Assembly (NCBI GenBank): GCA_020725885.1
Contig: DYEA01000007.1
Location: 1 to 64,000, forward strand
DNA from: Slackia sp.
GTDB taxonomy: Bacteria > Actinomycetota > Coriobacteriia > Anaerosomatales > Anaerosomataceae
Length of the DNA stretch: 64,000 nt
Direction: 5' to 3'
Within the stretch, counting starts at the first letter, position 1, and each line of letters begins with the position of its first letter. A program made the translations under genes and the position numbers. Shown here piece after piece: positions 40,783 through 50,333 of the stretch. The notes under the pieces were generated by a model. It saw only the letters and a list, made by a program, of their open reading frames with translations, was not told the origin of the DNA and did not search any database.

Positions 40783-43512
40783 GTGTCTCGCAGGACGACG
40801 CTGGGCACGACGCGAGCCACGCACGTCGTCGTCGGTCACGCGAACCCTGACTTCGACGCGTACGCTGCCATGGTGGCCGCGACGAAGCTGTCTCCTGGCG
40901 CGAAGGCGGTCTTCCTCGGAAGCCAGAACCCGAACGTGCGCGAGTTCCACAACCTCCACGCGGAGTTCCTCGAGTTCGTCGACCTGCGAGAGATCGACCT
41001 GGACGCGATCGAACGGGTCACGATAGTCGACACCCGCGACCCAGGCCGTCTCGGCGAGATCGAGCACGTCGTGCGGCGCCCAGGCGTCGAGGTCGTCGTC
41101 TACGACCACCACCCGCCGGCCCCGGGGGACGTGGCAGGCGCTGAGGAGCACTGCATGGAGGTCGGGGCCACGACCTCGATCCTCGTGCACGAGATCCGCG
41201 ACCGCGGCATCCCGATCACCCCGCTCGAGGCCAGCGTCATGCTGCTTGGCATCCACGAGGACACCGGTTCGCTCACGTACGTGAGCTCCACGGCGTACGA
41301 CGCAGACGCCGTCGCCTTCCTCATGGCGTCGGGAGGCGACCTCGACGTGGTGAACCAGTTCCTCACGAGGTCGCTCACCCCCGAACAGAGGAAGCTCCTC
41401 CAAGACCTGCTCGACACGCTCGAAGTGTGGAACGTCAACGGGCAGGCGGTGGCTGTCGGCTGGGCCGTCAGCCCAGAGTACGTGGATTCTGCGAGCGTGA
41501 TCACCCACCACCTGTGCGACGACATGGGTTACCGAGTCGCCATGGCCGTCATCGCGATGCCCGACCGCGTGCACGTCGTTGCCCGCTCCCGGATCGCGGA
41601 GGTGGACGTCGGACGTATCTTGGAGCGCATCGGCGGGGGAGGGCACCCGCTTGCCGCGTCCGCCGCAATGAAGGGGGCGACCGTTCCCGACGTGCTCGCA
41701 CGCCTGAAGGAAGCCGCGTTCGCGGTCGTGCGGCCACCCGTCACCGCGCGCGACGTCATGTCTGCGCCCGTCCGGACGGCCGATCCCGACATGCCGATGG
41801 ACGAGGCGGGACGCATCATGGAGCGGTGGGGCCACGGTGCCCTGCCGGTCGCAGTCGACGGACGTCTCGTGGGCATGGTGACGCGAAAGGACGTCGACAA
41901 AGCGCGCCGTCACCGGCTCGCGCACGCGCCCGTGCGGGGGTTCATGTCACGCGAACCGCTCACTGTCGGCCCGGACGCGACGCTTGAGGAGCTGCAAGCG
42001 CTGCTGTCGCAGACCGGTGTCGGGCGGGTGCCGGTGCTCGAGGGCGAGCGTATCGTCGGGATCGTCACGCGCAAGGACCTCTTGCGTGCCTCCCACGGCG
42101 ACCGGTACACGGACCGCAAGGCGACCGTCGTCCGCACGGAGGCCTCCGCCCGCTTCATGGCCTCATTCCAGTCGGTGCTGCCGCAGCCCATCCGCGACGT
42201 CGTCACCGCGATCGGACGCCGCGCCGCCAGCGAAGGACTGCGCGCCCACGTGGTCGGCGGCTTCGTCCGCGACATGCTGCTCGGCAGGCCGAACCTCGAT
42301 GTAGACATCGTCGTCGAGGGCGACGGCCTTGCGTTCGCGGAGAAGGTAGCTCGCGAGAACGGGTGGCGCGTCCGCGTGCACAAGCGTTTCGGCACTGCGG
42401 TCCTGGTCGTGGACCGGGACCTGCACGTGGACGTGACCAGCGCGCGAGCCGAGTACTACACCCGGCCTGGAGCGTTGCCGACCGTCGAGCGCTCGTCGCT
42501 GCGCCAGGACCTCTTCAGGCGCGATTTCTCCATCAACGCGATGGCAGCGTCGATCGCGCCGGAGTCGTTCGGACAGATCGCCGACCCGTTCGGCGGGTTG
42601 TTCGACCTCGAGCGGCGTGTGGTGCGCGCCTTGCATTCGCTTTCGTTCGTCGAAGACCCGACCCGCGTCTTGCGCGCCGCACGGTTCGCCGTGAAGTTCG
42701 AGTTCCGCATCGACCCGTCGACCGAGGCGCTCCTGAAGCAGGCGGTCGAGATGGACATGCTCAAGGAGGTCTCCGGAGCCCGGCTTCGCGAGGAGATCCT
42801 CGACATCTTGGACGAGGAACGGGCCTCGGACGTGCTTGCGATGCTTCGCGACCTTGGCGCGCTCGACGAGCTGCTGCCCGACGGCGTGGATCGCGACGCG
42901 GTCCCCGGGGACGTGGCTCAGGCCGCCGCCGCGTACGATCGGCTCGCGCCGCGCTTCCAGCTGCAGCCGAGGAGGCGCGTCGTGCTCGTCTCCGCCCTCG
43001 TCGCGCGAGCCAGCGCCCGCGCGGCCGAGCGATGGCTGAAACGGATGCGGTTCGGACGCGAGTACGCCGTCCCCGCCATGGCGGTCGTGGAGCGCAGCGC
43101 GGCAGCGCTTCGCACGTTGCGCGACCGCCGCGTCATGCGGGACAGCCGGATCCACTCGATCCTCGCGCCGCTGCCTGCGGAGAGCGTGGTCTGCCTCTGG
43201 GCGCTCGCAGCGGACGAGACTGCGAGGTCGCGGATCGAGCGGTTCGTCGATGAGCTCGTCCGGATCCGCCCGGCGGTGACAGGAGACGACCTCGTCGCCA
43301 TGGGCTTCCGGCCGGGTCGCGCATTCTCTGCTATCCTTGCCCAAGCCCTCGCCGACCGCCTTGACGGCAAGGCCGTCGGCAGGGAGGCGGAGCTGGAGAA
43401 CCTCGCACGCATCGCGCACCGCTGGACCCGGAACCATCCCGAGGAGACCGATGGACCTGCTGTCGATCGCAGTCCGGTTCGCTCTCGTCGTTCCCGCGAT
43501 CGTCTTCCATGA
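40783..43512 (+). CDS. DHH phosphoesterase - CBS pair - CCA-adding/poly(A) polymerase-type fusion
   Basis: A 909-residue fusion. Residues 1-315: DHH/DHHA1 phosphoesterase with GHANPDFDA, Asp108-His109-His110 and GGGGHPLAAS. Residues 322-440: two CBS domains (ARDVMSAP, then VRGFMSREPLTV), usually sensing adenine nucleotides. From 487 on: a class II tRNA nucleotidyltransferase with VVGGFVRDMLLGR, the catalytic Asp506/Asp508 (DVDIVVEGD), FRRDFSINAMA and DPTRVLRAARFA. Comparable fusions in Aquifex-like and deltaproteobacterial lineages add A to, or repair, tRNA ends; the DHH part may remove oligonucleotides. This may be the only CCA enzyme, or may share the task with another. Confidence 0.9.
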   Translation: MSRRTTLGTTRATHVVVGHANPDFDAYAAMVAATKLSPGAKAVFLGSQNPNVREFHNLHAEFLEFVDLREIDLDAIERVTIVDTRDPGRLGEIEHVVRRPGVEVVVYDHHPPAPGDVAGAEEHCMEVGATTSILVHEIRDRGIPITPLEASVMLLGIHEDTGSLTYVSSTAYDADAVAFLMASGGDLDVVNQFLTRSLTPEQRKLLQDLLDTLEVWNVNGQAVAVGWAVSPEYVDSASVITHHLCDDMGYRVAMAVIAMPDRVHVVARSRIAEVDVGRILERIGGGGHPLAASAAMKGATVPDVLARLKEAAFAVVRPPVTARDVMSAPVRTADPDMPMDEAGRIMERWGHGALPVAVDGRLVGMVTRKDVDKARRHRLAHAPVRGFMSREPLTVGPDATLEELQALLSQTGVGRVPVLEGERIVGIVTRKDLLRASHGDRYTDRKATVVRTEASARFMASFQSVLPQPIRDVVTAIGRRAASEGLRAHVVGGFVRDMLLGRPNLDVDIVVEGDGLAFAEKVARENGWRVRVHKRFGTAVLVVDRDLHVDVTSARAEYYTRPGALPTVERSSLRQDLFRRDFSINAMAASIAPESFGQIADPFGGLFDLERRVVRALHSLSFVEDPTRVLRAARFAVKFEFRIDPSTEALLKQAVEMDMLKEVSGARLREEILDILDEERASDVLAMLRDLGALDELLPDGVDRDAVPGDVAQAAAAYDRLAPRFQLQPRRRVVLVSALVARASARAAERWLKRMRFGREYAVPAMAVVERSAAALRTLRDRRVMRDSRIHSILAPLPAESVVCLWALAADETARSRIERFVDELVRIRPAVTGDDLVAMGFRPGRAFSAILAQALADRLDGKAVGREAELENLARIAHRWTRNHPEETDGPAVDRSPVRSRRSRDRLP

Positions 43513-44101
43513 GGTCGCGCACGGCTATGCCGCGCTTGCGCTCGGCGACACGACTGCGCGCGATTCTGGACGCCTGAGCCTCAACCCGTTCAAGCACATC
43601 GACCCGTTCGGAACCGTCCTGCTGCCGCTGCTGATGACGGCGACGCTCGGATTCGGCTTCGGATACGCCAAGCCGGTGCCGGTCAATCCGTGGCGATTCC
43701 GCGGCGACCGGCGCACGGGCATGGCCATCACGGGGCTTGCGGGCCCGCTCGCCAACCTGGCGATGGCGATCGCCGGGGCCGCCGTGGTGCGGGCGCTCGG
43801 TGTCGTGTCTGGGGGGCTGGCCGACGCTGTCTGGACCCTGGCGTACGCCTTTTGCGCCGTCAACCTCGCGCTGATGCTCTTCAACCTGGTTCCCATCCCG
43901 CCGTTCGACGGATCGCGGCTGCTGCTGCCGTTTCTGTCGCGTCGCGGGCTCGCCGTCTACCAGGACCTCGAGCGCTACGGCTTCATCATCGTCATCGCGC
44001 TGCTCTGGCTTCCAGAGCGGTTGTTCCGGGTCGACCTCTTCGGCCTGTACTTCGACGTCACGCTCGTGCCGGCGCTTCGGTTGCTGACCGGCGTGGGGTA
44101 G
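43451..44101 (+). CDS. Site-2-type membrane metalloprotease (M50)
   Basis: A 216-residue polytopic protein of the small M50B group. The zinc site is HEVAH at 20-24 in the first helix; the third ligand is Asp153 in NLVPIPPFDGSR. It cuts membrane proteins inside the bilayer; the substrate here is unknown. ATG 43451 has GAGGAG upstream and lies 62 bases inside the preceding gene, a long overlap supported by the HExxH position. Confidence 0.9.
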   Translation: MDLLSIAVRFALVVPAIVFHEVAHGYAALALGDTTARDSGRLSLNPFKHIDPFGTVLLPLLMTATLGFGFGYAKPVPVNPWRFRGDRRTGMAITGLAGPLANLAMAIAGAAVVRALGVVSGGLADAVWTLAYAFCAVNLALMLFNLVPIPPFDGSRLLLPFLSRRGLAVYQDLERYGFIIVIALLWLPERLFRVDLFGLYFDVTLVPALRLLTGVG

Positions 44102-44114
44102 GCCGCTGCTGCGG

Positions 44115-44120
44115 TATCAT
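44115..44120 (+). promoter_or_regulatory. -10 element before trpS
   Basis: GCGGTATCAT contains TATCAT, 37 bases before the trpS start. No clear -35. Confidence 0.3.
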
Positions 44121-44156
44121 GTGGCAGTCCTGCCACCGTTCGCGAGGAAGGCATCG

Positions 44157-45161
44157 ATGCGGAAACGTCGCGTGCTCACTGGGTATCGGCCCACTGGCCG
44201 TCTGACGCTCGGGCACTGGTTCGGAAACCTCCTGAACATGCGTCAGATGCAGGAGGAGTACGAGGCCTACTACTTCGTGGCCGATTGGCACGCGCTGACC
44301 AGCGACTGGCAGGACACGTCGGCTGTCCGGCGCTTCACCGAGGAGATGGTGCTCGACTGGCTCGCGGCGGGCATCGACCCCGAGAAGGCAACGATCTACC
44401 GCCAGTCCGACGTCCCTGAAGTCGCCGAGCTCACGCTCTACCTGTCGATGGTCACGCCGATGTCGTGGCTGGAGCGAGTGCCGAGCTACAAGGAGCAGCG
44501 CGAGCAGATTTCCGACAAGGACCTCGGCAACGTCGGCTTCTTCCTGTACCCGCTCATGCAGGCCGCCGACATCACCATCGTGCACGCGGACCTCGTGCCG
44601 GTCGGCGAGGACCAGGCGCCGCACCTGGAGCTCACGCGCGAGATCGTGCGCCGGTTCAACGCGACCTACGGCGACCTGCTGCGCGAGCCGCAGGCGGTCA
44701 TACCCAAGGAAGGCGCGCGGGTTCCGGGCACTGACGGCCGCAAGATGTCGAAGAGCTACGGCAACGCGATCTACCTCTCTGAGAGCGCCGAGGAGACAGC
44801 TGCGAAGGTCCGCGGCATGGTCACCGACCCGGCGCGGAAGCTCAAGACCGACCCAGGCAACCCGGACATCTGCCCGCTTCACCAGATCCACCGGCTCGTT
44901 GGCGATCCTGCAGTCGTAGCGGAGTTCGACCGCTGCTGCCGCGTCGCCGAGTGCGGCTGCGTTGCCCACAAGGCGAAGATGGCGGAGGACCTCAACGCGT
45001 ACCTCGCTGAGTTCCGCGAGCGGCGCGCTTCGCTTGCTGCGCAACGCAACCTCGCGTGGGAGGTCCTGCAGGCCGGCGCCGACCGCATCCGGCCAGCCAT
45101 CGACGAGCTCATGGGCGCCGTGCGCGAAGCGATGCACGTGGATGCGCCCGCACAACGATGA
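44157..45161 (+). CDS. trpS: Tryptophanyl-tRNA synthetase
   Basis: A 334-residue class I synthetase. The HIGH-type motif is LGHWFGN (18-24), and KMSKS is at 196-200 (GRKMSKSYGN). VGEDQAPHLELTREI recognises the tRNA/tryptophan site. A Cys-rich stretch RCCRVAECGC occurs near residue 265. ATG 44157 is preceded by GAGGAAGG at 6 bases. ATGA overlap with scpA. Confidence 0.96.
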   Translation: MRKRRVLTGYRPTGRLTLGHWFGNLLNMRQMQEEYEAYYFVADWHALTSDWQDTSAVRRFTEEMVLDWLAAGIDPEKATIYRQSDVPEVAELTLYLSMVTPMSWLERVPSYKEQREQISDKDLGNVGFFLYPLMQAADITIVHADLVPVGEDQAPHLELTREIVRRFNATYGDLLREPQAVIPKEGARVPGTDGRKMSKSYGNAIYLSESAEETAAKVRGMVTDPARKLKTDPGNPDICPLHQIHRLVGDPAVVAEFDRCCRVAECGCVAHKAKMAEDLNAYLAEFRERRASLAAQRNLAWEVLQAGADRIRPAIDELMGAVREAMHVDAPAQR

Positions 45162-45907
45162 GCTACACTGTCAGGACACAGGGGTTCGAAGGACCGTTCG
45201 ACTTGCTGCTGACGCTCGTCGCGCGGCAGAAGGTCGACGTGCGGGAGCTGTCGATCGCGGAGATCGCCGACCAGTACCTGGCGCACGTCGAGGAGATGCG
45301 CGAACTGGACTTGGAGGTCGCGAGCGACTTCCTGCTCGTCGCCGCGACGCTCCTCGAGATCAAGGCCTTGTCGTTGCTCCCTCGCGAGACCCTCGAGTCC
45401 TTCGAGGGCGAGGAGGACCTCTCTCCCGACGAGGCGCGCGAGCTCCTGGTGGCACGTCTGCTGGCCTACAAGCAGTTCAAGAACGCCGCGGCCGAGCTTG
45501 CCGCCAGGTACGAGGCCGAGTCCCGGATGCACCCGCGCGCTGCTGCGCTCGAGGAGCCGTTCCTCGGGCTCATGCCGGACTACCTCGAGGGCGTGACGCT
45601 GCATACCCTCGCCGTGACCTGCGCCGACCTCTTGCACCGCCGCGAGGTCTTCCTCCTCGAGGCGGAGCATGTGGCGGCCGCGCCGGTGCCCGTCGACCTC
45701 CACGTGGAGTCGATTCGCAGGCTGCTCGCGAAACGGAAACGCGCCACGTTCGCGGACGTGGTCCCTGGAGCCGCGCGCCCGGAGGAGGTCGTCGTCGCGT
45801 TCCTCGCCATTCTCGAGCTGTACAAGCACGGCGAGGTGCGGCTCGTCCAGGAAGAAGCGTTCGGAGAGATCCTCATCGAGTCTGTCAGGAAGGGGCTGTT
45901 CTCATGA
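45158..45907 (+). CDS. scpA: Segregation and condensation protein A
   Basis: A 249-residue kleisin that bridges the SMC heads. F-EGPFDLLL near residue 10, the helix DFLLVAATLLEIKALSLLP that contacts the SMC neck, and the C-terminal winged helix (VVVAFLAILELYKHGEV) are visible. It works with ScpB, the next gene, in chromosome segregation. Confidence 0.95.
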   Translation: MSYTVRTQGFEGPFDLLLTLVARQKVDVRELSIAEIADQYLAHVEEMRELDLEVASDFLLVAATLLEIKALSLLPRETLESFEGEEDLSPDEARELLVARLLAYKQFKNAAAELAARYEAESRMHPRAAALEEPFLGLMPDYLEGVTLHTLAVTCADLLHRREVFLLEAEHVAAAPVPVDLHVESIRRLLAKRKRATFADVVPGAARPEEVVVAFLAILELYKHGEVRLVQEEAFGEILIESVRKGLFS

Positions 45908-46536
45908 AGGAGAGCGAGGTCCTCCGCGGCCCGCTCGAAGCACTGCTGTTCGTCAGCGACGAGCCGGTCAGCGTCTCCCGCCTCGCGAAGGTCCTTGACG
46001 CCACCGAGCGCGACGTGGCGGAGACCCTCGCGCTGCTTCAGCAGGAATACGCGGATCAGGATCGCGGCTTCCAGTTGCGCGAGGTGGCGGGCGGGTGGCG
46101 CCTCTACACACACCCGGCATACCACGAGTTCGTCGAGCGGCTCGTGCTGTCCTGGGACACGAGGCGGCTGTCGCAGGCGGCGCTCGAAGCGCTCGCGGTC
46201 ATCGCGTACCGGCAGCCGGTCAGCCGTCAGGGCGTGAACGCCATCCGCGGCGTGAACAGCGAAGCCGTCATCGCATCGCTGATGGAGAAGGGTCTGGTCA
46301 AGGAGGTGGGCCGCGACAAAGACGCCGGCAACGCCATCCTGTACGGCACGACCCAGGCGTTCCTGGAGCGGTTCGGCCTGAAGGACATCTCCGAGCTGCC
46401 GCCGCTCGAAGAGTTCGCGCCGGACGCCGCCACGGAGCGTGCGATCCGTGACCGGCTCTCGGCCATCGACGGCGCAGCGCTGTTCGGGGACGAAGACGAC
46501 GACGTGGCCGCTGATGCCGGGAACGATGAAGACTGA
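45904..46536 (+). CDS. scpB: Segregation and condensation protein B
   Basis: A 210-residue protein with two winged-helix domains that binds the ScpA middle region. EALLFVSDEPVSVSRLAKVL and QAALEALAVIAYRQPVSRQGVNAIRGVNSE are family blocks. A short acidic C-terminal tail follows. ATGA overlap with scpA; 11-base overlap with rluB. Confidence 0.95.
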   Translation: MKESEVLRGPLEALLFVSDEPVSVSRLAKVLDATERDVAETLALLQQEYADQDRGFQLREVAGGWRLYTHPAYHEFVERLVLSWDTRRLSQAALEALAVIAYRQPVSRQGVNAIRGVNSEAVIASLMEKGLVKEVGRDKDAGNAILYGTTQAFLERFGLKDISELPPLEEFAPDAATERAIRDRLSAIDGAALFGDEDDDVAADAGNDED

Positions 46537-47287
46537 CGTCCACGCGACGCCCTCGACGCATCCAGAGCGCCTCCAGAAGTACCTCGCCCGTGCAGGCGTG
46601 GCGTCGCGACGCGCGGCCGAAGAGCTGATCGCCGCAGGCAGGGTCAGCGTCAACGGCGTGGTGGTGACCGCCATGGGCGTCAAGGTCACGCCGGGGCTCG
46701 ACCGCGTCGAAGTCGACGGGCGGGAGGTGGCGCCGCCCAGCGACCACGTCTACCTCATGCTCAACAAACCCGCCGGATACGTGACGACCCTCAAGGACCC
46801 GCTCGGCCGCCCGATCGTCGCAGACCTGCTTCCGGACATCGGGCGACGGGTATACCCCGTCGGCCGGCTCGATGCGGACACTACCGGGCTGCTGCTCCTC
46901 ACTGACGACGGCGAGTTCTCGCAGATGCTGATGCATCCGCGCTTCCACGTCTCGAAGACCTATCGCGCCCGGGTCGAAGGAACGCCGTCAGAGCAGGCCC
47001 TCGACAAGCTTCGCCGCGGCGTCGTCCTCACCGACGGGCCCACGAGACCGGCCGAGGTCGAGCTCGTCGAGCGGCAGGCAGGCAGCTGCATCGTGCGCAT
47101 CACGATCCGGGAGGGCCGCAAGCGCCAGGTCAGGCGGATGTTCAAGCACATCGGGCATCCCGTCATCGAGCTTCACCGGGAACGCATCGGGCCGCTCGAG
47201 CTTGGCGACCTGGCTCCGGGCGCCGTGAGGCCGCTGGCTGCTGAGGAAGTGGCCGCGCTCATAGAAGCTGCTGGGAAGGAGCGATAG
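46526..47287 (+). CDS. rluB: 23S rRNA pseudouridine synthase (RluB/RsuA family)
   Basis: A 253-residue protein with an N-terminal S4 RNA-binding domain (about 12-70) and the RsuA-type catalytic domain. GRLDADTTGLLLLTDDG contains the catalytic Asp, and GRKRQVRRMFKHIGHPV is the second signature. It likely modifies helix 89 of 23S rRNA, as RluB does. ATG 46526 is chosen; ATG 46514 is possible. Confidence 0.92.
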   Translation: MKTDVHATPSTHPERLQKYLARAGVASRRAAEELIAAGRVSVNGVVVTAMGVKVTPGLDRVEVDGREVAPPSDHVYLMLNKPAGYVTTLKDPLGRPIVADLLPDIGRRVYPVGRLDADTTGLLLLTDDGEFSQMLMHPRFHVSKTYRARVEGTPSEQALDKLRRGVVLTDGPTRPAEVELVERQAGSCIVRITIREGRKRQVRRMFKHIGHPVIELHRERIGPLELGDLAPGAVRPLAAEEVAALIEAAGKER

Positions 47288-47290
47288 GGC

Positions 47291-47893
47291 GTGCCGCTGA
47301 CTGTGTTCACGGGCGGCGTGCGAAGCGGGAAGTCCGCGGCCGCTGCAGCATACGCGGACGCGACGCGCCTGCCCGTGACGGTCGCCGTCGCGGGCGTCGC
47401 AGACGGCGATGACGAGATGCGCAGGCGCATCGAAGCGCACCGCCGCTCGCGCCCGCCAGGATGGCGGGTTTTGGAGGTCGCTGGCATGGCCCCGGCTTCG
47501 TGGCTTCAGCACGTCGGTGACGACGAATGCCTCCTCGTGGACTGCATCGGGACGTTGCTCGCTGCGCTTGTGTGGCCGCCGTCTGGAGGAGCTCGCACCG
47601 GCGCGGAGGCCGAGGCGGCTGTTCACGCCGCTCGCGAGATCGCCGAGGCCCTGATTGCGCGGCGAGGCGAGACGGTCGTCGTGACGAACGAGGTCGGATG
47701 GGGCGTCGTCCCCATCTCTGAGTCCGGGAGAGCCTTCAGAGACGCCATCGGCGTCGCCAATCGCATGCTGGTGGACGGCGCCGACAGGGCTTTCTTGGTG
47801 GTATGCGGGCGGCTCGTCGACTTGTCCGCGCTGCCACGCGCAAGCGACGCCGGTCCGCGCGGTCACGAGAGGGAGGACGATGGAAGCGCATGA
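47291..47893 (+). CDS. cobU: Adenosylcobinamide kinase / guanylyltransferase
   Basis: A 200-residue P-loop enzyme that phosphorylates adenosylcobinamide and then attaches GMP. GGVRSGKS at 8-15, the guanylylated His likely His50 (AHRRSRPPGW), LVDCIGTLLAALVW and TNEVGWGVVP are typical. GTG start 3 bases after rluB. First of four cobalamin nucleotide-loop genes. Confidence 0.94.
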   Translation: MPLTVFTGGVRSGKSAAAAAYADATRLPVTVAVAGVADGDDEMRRRIEAHRRSRPPGWRVLEVAGMAPASWLQHVGDDECLLVDCIGTLLAALVWPPSGGARTGAEAEAAVHAAREIAEALIARRGETVVVTNEVGWGVVPISESGRAFRDAIGVANRMLVDGADRAFLVVCGRLVDLSALPRASDAGPRGHEREDDGSA

Positions 47894-48953
47894 CGTCCTG
47901 CGGGACCTGTCGGCCAACGTCGATGCGGTCGACGCCGAATGGGAGCGCAGAGCGTGGGAGCGCTTGGATTCGCTCACCAAGCCTCCTCGAAGCCTCGGAC
48001 GGCTCGAGTCCCTGGCAGCGCAGATGGCCGCCGTTCAACGCACGGACAAGCCGCGGTCCCGGCCTGCCGCTGCGGTCGTCTTCGCCGCGGACCACGGCGT
48101 CGTCGCCCGCGGCGTCTCCGCGTATCCCCCTGAGGTCACCGGCCAGATGGTCCGCAACTTCGCTTCAGGGGGCGCTGCCGTGAACCAGCTCGCCAGGAGC
48201 GCCGGCGCCGACCTCGTCGTCTACGACGTCGGCGTCGCGGCACGCCTCGACGACGTCGCCGGCATCCGGCATGCGAAAGTGCGCCCCGGCACCAGGGACA
48301 TGACTACCGAGCCCGCGATGACGCCTGACGAGGCGCTCCAGGCGTTGCACTTAGGCGTCCAGGCGGTCGCGGACCTGGTTTCGCGCTCCGGGGTCCGGGC
48401 CGTCGCTATCGGAGAGATGGGAATCGGCAACACGACGGCTGCGTCGGCGCTCATCTGCGCGTTCACGGGCGCCACGCCTCGCGAGATCGTCGGACCGGGG
48501 ACGGGCTTGGACGCCGAGGGCGTGGCGCGCAAGGCGTCGGTCGTCGAGGAGGCCCTCGCAGTGAACGCCAGCGCGTTGCGAGACCCGTTCGCGACGCTGG
48601 CCGCCCTCGGCGGTCTTGAGATCGCGGCGATGTCGGGTGCGGTCATCGGGTGCGCACGCCATCGGGTGCTCGCGGTGATCGACGGGTTCATCTCTACTGC
48701 CGCGGCACTCGCGGCAGCCCGCATCTGCCCCACCTGCACGGGATACGTCGTCGCATCGCACCGGTCCAAGGAACGCGGCCACGCCGCGGCGCTGCAGGCC
48801 CTCGGCGTCGAGCCGCTGCTCGACCTGGACATGCGGCTGGGTGAGGCGAGCGGCGCCGTGCTCGCGCTTCCGCTGCTCGACGCAGCGTGCGCGATCATCG
48901 GCGGGATGGCCACGTTCGCCGACGCCGGCGTGAGCGAGGCGACGCAGAGGTGA
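47880..48953 (+). CDS. cobT: Nicotinate-nucleotide-dimethylbenzimidazole phosphoribosyltransferase
   Basis: A 357-residue enzyme that makes alpha-ribazole phosphate. TKPPRSLGRLE, FAADHGVVARGVSAYP, GEMGIGNTTAASAL and the C-terminal RLGEASGA with the catalytic Glu are all present. The catalytic Glu suggests a functional enzyme. Overlaps cobU by 14 bases and cobS by 4. Confidence 0.95.
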   Translation: MEAHDVLRDLSANVDAVDAEWERRAWERLDSLTKPPRSLGRLESLAAQMAAVQRTDKPRSRPAAAVVFAADHGVVARGVSAYPPEVTGQMVRNFASGGAAVNQLARSAGADLVVYDVGVAARLDDVAGIRHAKVRPGTRDMTTEPAMTPDEALQALHLGVQAVADLVSRSGVRAVAIGEMGIGNTTAASALICAFTGATPREIVGPGTGLDAEGVARKASVVEEALAVNASALRDPFATLAALGGLEIAAMSGAVIGCARHRVLAVIDGFISTAAALAAARICPTCTGYVVASHRSKERGHAAALQALGVEPLLDLDMRLGEASGAVLALPLLDAACAIIGGMATFADAGVSEATQR

Positions 48954-49699
48954 GCCCCCTCCGCGGTCTTCGTGCGGCCATCGCATGGCTGACGGTGATC
49001 CCGGTCCCGGCGGAGCCCGGGGCGGACCCAGTGCCATGGTTCCCGTGGGCCGGCATCGTGCTGGGGTCGGCTGGCGCCTTGGCGGCGGCGGGGGTCGGGG
49101 CCGCCGTCCCTGGCGACCTCGGCGCGCTCCTGGCCGGCGTCGTCGTCGTCGCATCATGGGCGGCGCTCACTGGCATGATGCACCTCGACGGGCTCGCCGA
49201 TGCGTTCGACGCGCTCACCGGGACCAGGTCCCGCGAGGAGCGGCTCCGCATCATGCGGGACAGCCGGATCGGCTCGTTCGGAGCGGGGGCGCTGACGCTC
49301 GCGCTCTTGACGTGCGCCGCGTCGTCTGGGGTCTTGGTCAGCACAGGGCGGTTAGGAGTCCTTGTGCTCGCACCGGTGATGGGCCGCTGGAGCGCCGCCG
49401 TCGCGTTGTCGACGCTTCAGGCGGCCCGCCCCGACGGGCTCGCGGCGCGCTTGGTGTCGGCTCGTCCGGCCGGCGCGCACCTGCTTGCTGCGCTCCCGCT
49501 CGCGCTGGTCGGGGGGCTCGCACGGCCCGGCCTGCCGTCCGTCGCTGCCGGAGTGGTCGCAGCCCTCGCGATCCCGCGCCTGCTGTCCCGCCGGGTCGGG
49601 GGGCTGACCGGCGACATCGTCGGCGCCTCCATCGTCCTCGTGGAGGCCGTGGTCCTCTTCATAGGCGCAATCGTTCCAGCGAGCTGGCTGCTGCCGTGA
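48950..49699 (+). CDS. cobS: Adenosylcobinamide-GDP ribazoletransferase
   Basis: A 249-residue membrane enzyme with about seven helices. MMHLDGLADAFDAL with the metal-binding Asp/His residues and TRSREERLRIMRDSRIGSFG are diagnostic. It joins AdoCbi-GDP (from CobU) with alpha-ribazole (from CobT and CobC). GTG start in a GTGA overlap. Confidence 0.94.
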   Translation: MSPLRGLRAAIAWLTVIPVPAEPGADPVPWFPWAGIVLGSAGALAAAGVGAAVPGDLGALLAGVVVVASWAALTGMMHLDGLADAFDALTGTRSREERLRIMRDSRIGSFGAGALTLALLTCAASSGVLVSTGRLGVLVLAPVMGRWSAAVALSTLQAARPDGLAARLVSARPAGAHLLAALPLALVGGLARPGLPSVAAGVVAALAIPRLLSRRVGGLTGDIVGASIVLVEAVVLFIGAIVPASWLLP

Positions 49700-50319
49700 C
49701 TCGCATCCTCGTCATCCGTCACCCCGAGACCGTCGCCAACACCGAGCGTCGACTCATCGGCGTGACCGATTCTCCGTGGACGGAGCGCGGGCGCGCCCAG
49801 GCGCGAGCTCTCAAGGCAGTGGTCGACGAGATGTCGCCGCGTGAGGTCTGGGCGTCGCCGGCGCCCCGAGCGTTGCGCGCCGCGCACCTCGCCACGCCGT
49901 GCACAGTCCCGCTTCGGATCGTCGAGGAGCTTCGCGAGATCGACTTCGGCCGAGCCGAGGGCCTCACGTTCGAGGAGGCGGCGCGGGCGGGGATCAGCCT
50001 CCGCTACCGGCCCTCTGTGCCTGCCAGATCCGCCCCGCAGCCTCTTCCGGCCGCAGAGCACGGTGAGATCGCGCCAGGAGGCGAGGACTGGCCTTCGTTC
50101 GGCGCTCGGATCGCCGCCGTTCGGGACGCGCTGGCTGCCGCGTCGGGGACGGTCTGCGCGTTCACCCACGGGGGCACGGGCCGTGCGGTGGTCGCGGCGC
50201 TGCTCGGCTTGCCCTTGGACGCGATGTGGGCCTTCGCGCTTCCGCCCGCCGGCATCGCGCAAGTCCGGCTCGACGACGGCGTCGGGACCCTCGAGAAGCT
50301 CTGGGTTCCGTCGGCCTGA
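49696..50319 (+). CDS. cobC: Alpha-ribazole phosphatase-like histidine phosphatase
   Basis: A 207-residue histidine phosphatase. The phosphorylated His is in IRHPETVANT rather than the usual RHGET; the second His is in FTHGGTGRAV. Context (end of cobUTS) points to removing the phosphate of alpha-ribazole-5'-phosphate. The RHP variant should be noted but occurs in such phosphatases. GTGA overlap with cobS. Confidence 0.8.
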   Translation: MTRILVIRHPETVANTERRLIGVTDSPWTERGRAQARALKAVVDEMSPREVWASPAPRALRAAHLATPCTVPLRIVEELREIDFGRAEGLTFEEAARAGISLRYRPSVPARSAPQPLPAAEHGEIAPGGEDWPSFGARIAAVRDALAAASGTVCAFTHGGTGRAVVAALLGLPLDAMWAFALPPAGIAQVRLDDGVGTLEKLWVPSA

Positions 50320-50333
50320 CCCCCGACGGGCGG

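Noticed and set aside
47291-50319. Cobalamin riboswitch before the cob genes
   Set aside because: cobU starts 3 bases after rluB and no B12-box-like sequence or leader is present.
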